Shown here: positions 13,355 to 17,038 of the stretch, one piece after another | Layout of the letters: each line of letters starts with the position of its first letter | How positions within the stretch are numbered: the stretch's first letter is position 1 | Origin: an uncultured Dysgonomonas sp. | GTDB lineage: Bacteria; Bacteroidota; Bacteroidia; Bacteroidales; Dysgonomonadaceae | Reading direction: 5' to 3' | DNA length: 17,038 nucleotides | NCBI GenBank assembly: GCA_937875275.1 | Contig: CALNCC010000181.1 | Span: forward strand, 1 to 17,038 | Program-made: the position numbers and the translations under genes | Notes under the pieces: model-generated | Seen by the model: only the letters and a program-made list of their open reading frames with translations | Database searches by the model: none | What the model was told of the DNA's origin: nothing

Positions 13355-13392
13355 ACTTGGGTTGTCGATGATAACCAAAGCGCAACCCAAGT
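13355..13392. terminator. Long-loop inverted repeat between convergent genes, likely terminator
   Basis: ACTTGGGTTG (13355-13364) and CAACCCAAGT (13383-13392) form a perfect 10-bp stem with an 18-base loop. It lies between the stop of the last lipoprotein (13330) and the stop of the minus-strand LprI-like gene (13439). A TTTTTATTT stretch follows on the plus strand at 13404-13412. The loop is longer than in ordinary intrinsic terminators. Confidence 0.5.
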
Positions 13393-13438
13393 ATTTAAAC
13401 AAGTTTTTATTTGCCCTTATCGGTAAATTGGGGGAACC

Positions 13439-13831
13439 TCACTCTTTAAATTTAACCGAGCCTGCGCAAACATCACCCTCTTCAATACCATCGAGCCAAA
13501 TTCTCAACTTTTCAGTACGTTCTTTAGTCAGGGACTCCAAAGCCATAAACCAACATGCCGGGAATACGCTTCCTTGCTCGGCTTCGTCGGGATACATAGC
13601 TTCCATGTCGGCATCACGAAATTTAATCCAACTACGTTGTGCTATTTTCAATTTATTGATAAATACCTTGTCGTCCTTATACTCCTTTAAAATTTGCTGA
13701 TAAACCTGATTCAGTTCTTTATCGGCTTTGATGTAGTTTTCTTGAGCCTCGTCATTCATCTCAACTTGTGTTTGAGCAAATCCGAAGACACATATTGAAC
13801 TAAAAAAAAGGAGGGTAATAATTCTTCTCAT
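13439..13831 (-). CDS. Small exported LprI-like protein (DUF1311-type)
   Basis: This 130-residue protein has a signal peptide at about 1-19 (MRRIITLLFFSSICVFGFAQ). The mature part fits the LprI/DUF1311 layout: an N-terminal TQVEMNDEA segment, a helical LNQVYQQILKEY (40-51), and the family core LKIAQRSWIKFRDADMEAMY (61-80), then WFMALESLTKERTEKL. Family members are periplasmic, and one group inhibits lysozyme. For most members the role is unproven. One of the cysteines normally found near the N-terminal segment is absent here. C93 and C122 remain and could form a disulfide. It lies 109 bases downstream of ispG on the same strand, with no obvious terminator between, so read-through from ispG is possible. 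The family call is moderately confident; lysozyme inhibition is not established. Confidence 0.75.
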   Translation of the reverse strand: MRRIITLLFFSSICVFGFAQTQVEMNDEAQENYIKADKELNQVYQQILKEYKDDKVFINKLKIAQRSWIKFRDADMEAMYPDEAEQGSVFPACWFMALESLTKERTEKLRIWLDGIEEGDVCAGSVKFKE

Positions 13832-13940
13832 AAGTTGTTTCGTTTTTTAAGTTGTTGTTAAATATTCTATTCTATTGCGTCTGAAATCTGCAAGCGTACA
13901 CACTCATTTTATCCCTTGCCTTACCACAATACGCGACCTC

Positions 13941-15782
13941 TCACGGCTCCACCCAGTCGCCGTTGTCTTTTATCAGTTTTATCAGTTTGCCCACAGCCTC
14001 GTCCGACGGGATGTTTTTTTCTATCACTTCTTTTTTCTTGTAGAGAGATATTTTCCCTTTCGACGCGCCTACATATCCGTAGTCGGCGTCTGCCATCTCG
14101 CCCGGCCCGTTTACTATACATCCCATGATTCCTATCTTGAGGTGCTTGAGGTGCGAGGTTGCCAGCTTGATGCGAGCAATAGTCGATTGCAGATCGAAGA
14201 GCGTGCGTCCGCATCCCGGACACGATATATATTCCGTCTTGCTTGTTCTCACTCGTGCCGCCTGAAGTATGCTGAACATGTAGGTATCTATCTTCTTAGA
14301 GGCAACAGAACCAGTGTTCGATATGGTGATGCCATCGCCGAAACCATCAAGGTAAAGCGTGCCGAAGTCTGCACCCGCCTTTATCTGCAAGTCTTCGCCT
14401 TCGTCTTCGCTGTATGTGTTCCACAGCACAACAGGCACTCGGCAGCCCATAGTCATCATCGTGTGAATGAAAGCGCGCTGTTCGCCCACATTGTTTATAT
14501 GGTAGGATGCGAGCAGTACAACAACCGAATTGTCGGTCATGAGTACCGAAAGCACGTCTTCCGAAAGGTCGTTGTATGACAGTTTGAGGAATTTTAGCCC
14601 CAGATCAGTCTCATTTATTCGTGATAGCGTGGTTGCATCAAACAGCGGATAAGTATGTCTTTCGCCTTTCCACTGCGGATAGTCGATGATGAGCCGTATC
14701 GGCTGATGCACATCCTCTTTGCTGTGGCTACCGATATAGAGATAATCGGGTTTGAAAAGCGGATTGATGCCGTAGTCCCCCTGCGAACGGTCGGAGATGA
14801 CAACAGGCAGATTTTCGCCACCGATATTCTCCACTGCATGCGAAGAGCGTCTCTCGATAGAAAATTGCGAATAGCCGCTAAATTCTTTTCCGTCAATCGG
14901 TTCGTGGTTCTCTCGTCTGACGATATGTTCTACCAATTTGCGGGCAACAGGTATTTCATATTCAGGGTCTTCGCTCAGCGATACGCGTATCGTGTCGCCG
15001 ATGCCATCGGCAAGCAGCGAGCCTATCCCCACAGCCGATTTTATGCGCCCGTCTTCTCCGTCTCCGGCTTCGGTTACGCCCAAGTGAAGCGGAAAATTGA
15101 GCCCTTCCTTTTCCATTCGGGCAATGAGCAAACGTACACTTTTGGTCATGACAATCGTGTTCGATGCCTTCATTGATATAGCAATGTCGGTAAATCCTTC
15201 GGCGATAAATATATGCAGAAATTCCATGCACGACTCCACCATCCCGTTGGGTGTATCGCCATAGCGGCTCATAATGCGATCCGACAGCGAACCGTGATTG
15301 ACACCGATGCGTATAGCAGTCTTATTTTCTTTACAGATATTGATGAGGGGAATCAGTTTCTGTCTGATTTTTTCTATCTCCTGTGCATACTCTTCGTCTG
15401 TGTAGTCGAACTCGGCAAAGGTTTTTACCCTGTCCACATAGTTGCCCGGATTCACACGCACCTTCTCTACATGCAGTGCCGCCTCTTCGGCAGCACGCGG
15501 ATTGAAGTGTATGTCTGCAATCAGCGGCGTATCATATCCTTTGGCTCTCACATAGTCTTTTATCGGCTTCAAGTTCTGAGCCTCACGCACGCCTTGCGCC
15601 GTCAGCCGCACATAATCGCCTCCCGCTTCTATCACTCGAATCGCTTGCTCGGCACTGGCTTCGGTATTGTTGGTGTCGGTATTTGTCATCGACTGTATTC
15701 TGATCGGGTTTTCTCCGCCCAAAGGCGTATTGCCTATGTTTGCAACAGAAGTTTGTCGTCTTTTATAATTGAAGAAATTCAT
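13941..15782 (-). CDS. ispG: 4-hydroxy-3-methylbut-2-en-1-yl diphosphate synthase, large form
   Basis: IspG (GcpE) reduces 2-C-methylerythritol 2,4-cyclodiphosphate to HMBPP, the next-to-last step of the non-mevalonate isoprenoid pathway. The 613-residue protein is the large type seen in Bacteroidetes, chlamydiae and plants, not the roughly 370-residue form of E. coli. The N-terminal TIM barrel is about 1-290 (PIRIQSMTNTDT, DYVRLTAQG, LIADIHFNP, RIGVNHGSLSDR, LHLGVTEAGDGEDGRIKSAVGIGSLL). An inserted A* domain covers about 290-510. The C-terminal iron-sulfur domain carries C521 and C524 in CPGCGR, C555 in GIMGCIVNGPGE, and E562, the usual [4Fe-4S] ligands. The start gives the canonical N-terminus. 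The cytoplasmic enzyme shows its presence here uses the MEP pathway. It appears monocistronic or read with the small gene downstream. Confidence 0.97.
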   Translation of the reverse strand: MNFFNYKRRQTSVANIGNTPLGGENPIRIQSMTNTDTNNTEASAEQAIRVIEAGGDYVRLTAQGVREAQNLKPIKDYVRAKGYDTPLIADIHFNPRAAEEAALHVEKVRVNPGNYVDRVKTFAEFDYTDEEYAQEIEKIRQKLIPLINICKENKTAIRIGVNHGSLSDRIMSRYGDTPNGMVESCMEFLHIFIAEGFTDIAISMKASNTIVMTKSVRLLIARMEKEGLNFPLHLGVTEAGDGEDGRIKSAVGIGSLLADGIGDTIRVSLSEDPEYEIPVARKLVEHIVRRENHEPIDGKEFSGYSQFSIERRSSHAVENIGGENLPVVISDRSQGDYGINPLFKPDYLYIGSHSKEDVHQPIRLIIDYPQWKGERHTYPLFDATTLSRINETDLGLKFLKLSYNDLSEDVLSVLMTDNSVVVLLASYHINNVGEQRAFIHTMMTMGCRVPVVLWNTYSEDEGEDLQIKAGADFGTLYLDGFGDGITISNTGSVASKKIDTYMFSILQAARVRTSKTEYISCPGCGRTLFDLQSTIARIKLATSHLKHLKIGIMGCIVNGPGEMADADYGYVGASKGKISLYKKKEVIEKNIPSDEAVGKLIKLIKDNGDWVEP

Positions 15783-15832
15783 ATTTGTGTGTGTATTGTA
15801 TGATAATCAAAACTCTATTTATTGATAGAATA

Positions 15833-15840
15833 CAAAGTTA
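15833..15840 (-). promoter_or_regulatory. Putative -7 box for ispG
   Basis: On the minus strand these bases read TAACTTTG, an exact TAnnTTTG match, about 50 bases ahead of the ispG ATG. The upstream region is AT-rich, but no TTTG -33 element sits at the standard spacing. Confidence 0.4.
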
Positions 15841-15902
15841 TATGATTATTTAAAATAGGAATATGAAATGCGTTAAATAGTTCCACAATAGCATTCTTTC
15901 CG

Positions 15903-15910
15903 TATATTTG
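15903..15910 (+). promoter_or_regulatory. Putative distal -7 box for the GH20 gene
   Basis: TATATTTG is an exact TAnnTTTG match about 100 bases before the ATG at 16011. A transcript from here would carry a leader of about 90 bases containing a six-base-pair arm repeat, GGATGC (15921-15926) with GCATCC (15950-15955). No clear -33 element was seen. Confidence 0.3.
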
Positions 15911-15976
15911 CATAATAACAGGATGCGGCTCGGCAATCTTTGTATGCAAGCATCCGCAATTGCTCTCGCCTTTCAC

Positions 15977-15984
15977 TATATTTG
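15977..15984 (+). promoter_or_regulatory. Putative proximal -7 box for the GH20 gene
   Basis: A second exact TATATTTG lies 26 bases before the ATG at 16011, giving a short leader of roughly 20 bases. This is a common arrangement in Bacteroidetes. The -33 element is weak, so it is a candidate only. Confidence 0.4.
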
Positions 15985-16010
15985 TTACATAAACTAAAAA
16001 AAATAGCAAT

Positions 16011-17038
16011 ATGAAATTAATACGTTTGTTGCCGATATTGTTTGTTGTGCTGTCGGTGTACAGCTGCGAACGCCACAAGGTGATTGCCGATTACAACAAT
16101 GTGATACCTTTGCCGCAAGAAATGCACCCACTGCCACAGGAGGCAGACTTTAAACTCAATGGCGCCACCACAATATATTACGAGAAAGACAGTGCCGACA
16201 TGGAGCGTGTTGCCGGATTCATGGCTCAATATCTGAGCGAGGCATCGGTATGGCGTCCGACAATAAAAACCGTAGAAGGGAAGGAAGATAAAGCAAACGC
16301 TATATTGCTATTTGTCGATCCGCAGGTCGGTAAATCCGAATCGTATAAAACAACCGTAACAGGCAAGAATATAACAATTACCGGTGCTGATGCGGCAGGC
16401 GTGTTCTATGGTGTGCAGATGCTGCGCAAAGCGATACCGACAGCGATAGAGAGCGGAGACATACTCGTTTTTCCGGCAATGGAGATAAACGATTTTCCTC
16501 GTTTCGGGTACAGAGGGATGCACCTCGATGTATCACGCCACTTCTTCGGGGTAGATGACGTGAAAACATATATCGACATTCTTGCATTGCACAATATCAA
16601 CACCTTCCACTGGCATCTGACCGACGATCAGGGTTGGCGCATCGAAATAAAAAAGCATCCGAAACTGACCGAGATAGGATCGCAACGCGCGCAAACGGTG
16701 ATAAAGAAAAATACAGGAAAATATGACGGCACGCCCTACGGTGGCTATTATACGCAAGAGGAAATAAAAGACGTGATCGCTTATGCCGAAGACCGTTTTA
16801 TAAATGTGATTCCCGAGATAGACCTGCCGGGGCATATGTTGGCAGCACTGGCTGCTTACCCCGAATTGGGGTGCACGGGTGGTCCGTACAAGGCTGCCGA
16901 AATGTGGGGAATCTTTGACGAGGTGCTCTGTGCCGGCAACGAAGACATCTACACCTTCCTCGAAGATGTTCTGACCGAAGTTATCGACCTCTTCCCATAC
17001 AAATATATACATGTGGGTGGAGATGAGTGTCCGAAAAC
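16011..17038 (+). CDS. Beta-N-acetylhexosaminidase lipoprotein, GH20 (3' end outside window)
   Basis: The first 342 residues of a GH20 exo-enzyme that removes terminal beta-linked GlcNAc/GalNAc by substrate-assisted catalysis. The signal peptide ends in SVYSC with lipidated Cys19, so it is anchored to the envelope, probably the outer membrane. The GH20b domain covers about 30-160 (VIPLPQEM; TITGADAAGVFYGVQMLRKA). The catalytic barrel starts near 163 with PRFGYRGMHLDVSRHFF and continues through FHWHLTDDQGWRIEIKKHP and IPEIDLPGHMLAAL. It reaches the catalytic Asp-Glu pair D338-E339 in HVGGDECP just before the window ends. Start, lipobox and key residues are intact. Substrates in gut or related niches would include host glycans, chitin-type or peptidoglycan fragments; this cannot be decided. 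The gene is divergent from ispG. Confidence 0.95.
   Translation, partial: MKLIRLLPILFVVLSVYSCERHKVIADYNNVIPLPQEMHPLPQEADFKLNGATTIYYEKDSADMERVAGFMAQYLSEASVWRPTIKTVEGKEDKANAILLFVDPQVGKSESYKTTVTGKNITITGADAAGVFYGVQMLRKAIPTAIESGDILVFPAMEINDFPRFGYRGMHLDVSRHFFGVDDVKTYIDILALHNINTFHWHLTDDQGWRIEIKKHPKLTEIGSQRAQTVIKKNTGKYDGTPYGGYYTQEEIKDVIAYAEDRFINVIPEIDLPGHMLAALAAYPELGCTGGPYKAAEMWGIFDEVLCAGNEDIYTFLEDVLTEVIDLFPYKYIHVGGDECPK

Noticed and set aside
13875..14579. A 234-codon plus-strand open frame opposite ispG
   Set aside because: It lies wholly antisense to most of the well-conserved C-terminal half of ispG, and its translation shows no domain or signal; it is a by-product of codon use on the other strand.

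Overview
This window looks like part of a Bacteroidetes (Bacteroidales-type) chromosome. The evidence is a 613-residue large-form IspG, a GH78 and a GH20 glycosidase with export signals, short lipoproteins ending in an LASC lipobox, weak Shine-Dalgarno sequences, and several exact TAnnTTTG elements (the Bacteroidetes -7 box) ahead of genes. Genus cannot be fixed from the sequence. No RNA gene, CRISPR array, insertion sequence or attachment site was seen, and no gene-free stretch exceeds 300 bases.

Layout. Bases 1-384 are the C-terminal end of an S41-type peptidase, closed by a strong hairpin (413-440) that it shares with a convergent minus-strand pair: an ECF-type sigma factor (1066-1551) and a four-helix membrane protein (461-1060). 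From 1722 to 11917 nine genes all point right. The first four are packed with gaps of 0, 1 and 5 bases: an omega-amidase-type nitrilase homologue, the two subunits of an indolepyruvate (arylpyruvate) oxidoreductase (iorA, iorB), and a class I/II PLP aminotransferase. Next come an exported GH78 alpha-L-rhamnosidase, an unrecognised exported protein and a zinc-ribbon methyltransferase. The run ends with phenylacetate-CoA ligase (paaK) and a double-ACT-domain protein. Three tandem, related small lipoproteins (12043-13330) follow. On the minus strand lie a small LprI-like exported protein (13439-13831) and ispG (13941-15782). A GH20 beta-N-acetylhexosaminidase lipoprotein starts at 16011 and runs off the right edge.

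How the genes may work together. PaaK, IorAB and an aminotransferase together link arylacetates, arylacetyl-CoAs, arylpyruvates and aromatic amino acids. Run oxidatively, this is aromatic amino acid fermentation. Run reductively, it is arylacetate salvage for Phe/Tyr/Trp synthesis. An omega-amidase at the head of the operon suggests a glutamine-dependent transaminase whose 2-oxoglutaramate product is removed, which would favour amino acid formation. This coupling is an inference and is the most interesting system here. IorA also lacks the C-terminal two-cluster ferredoxin domain usual in the family. The triplicated lipoprotein family and the exported protein/methyltransferase pair are the main genes of unknown function.
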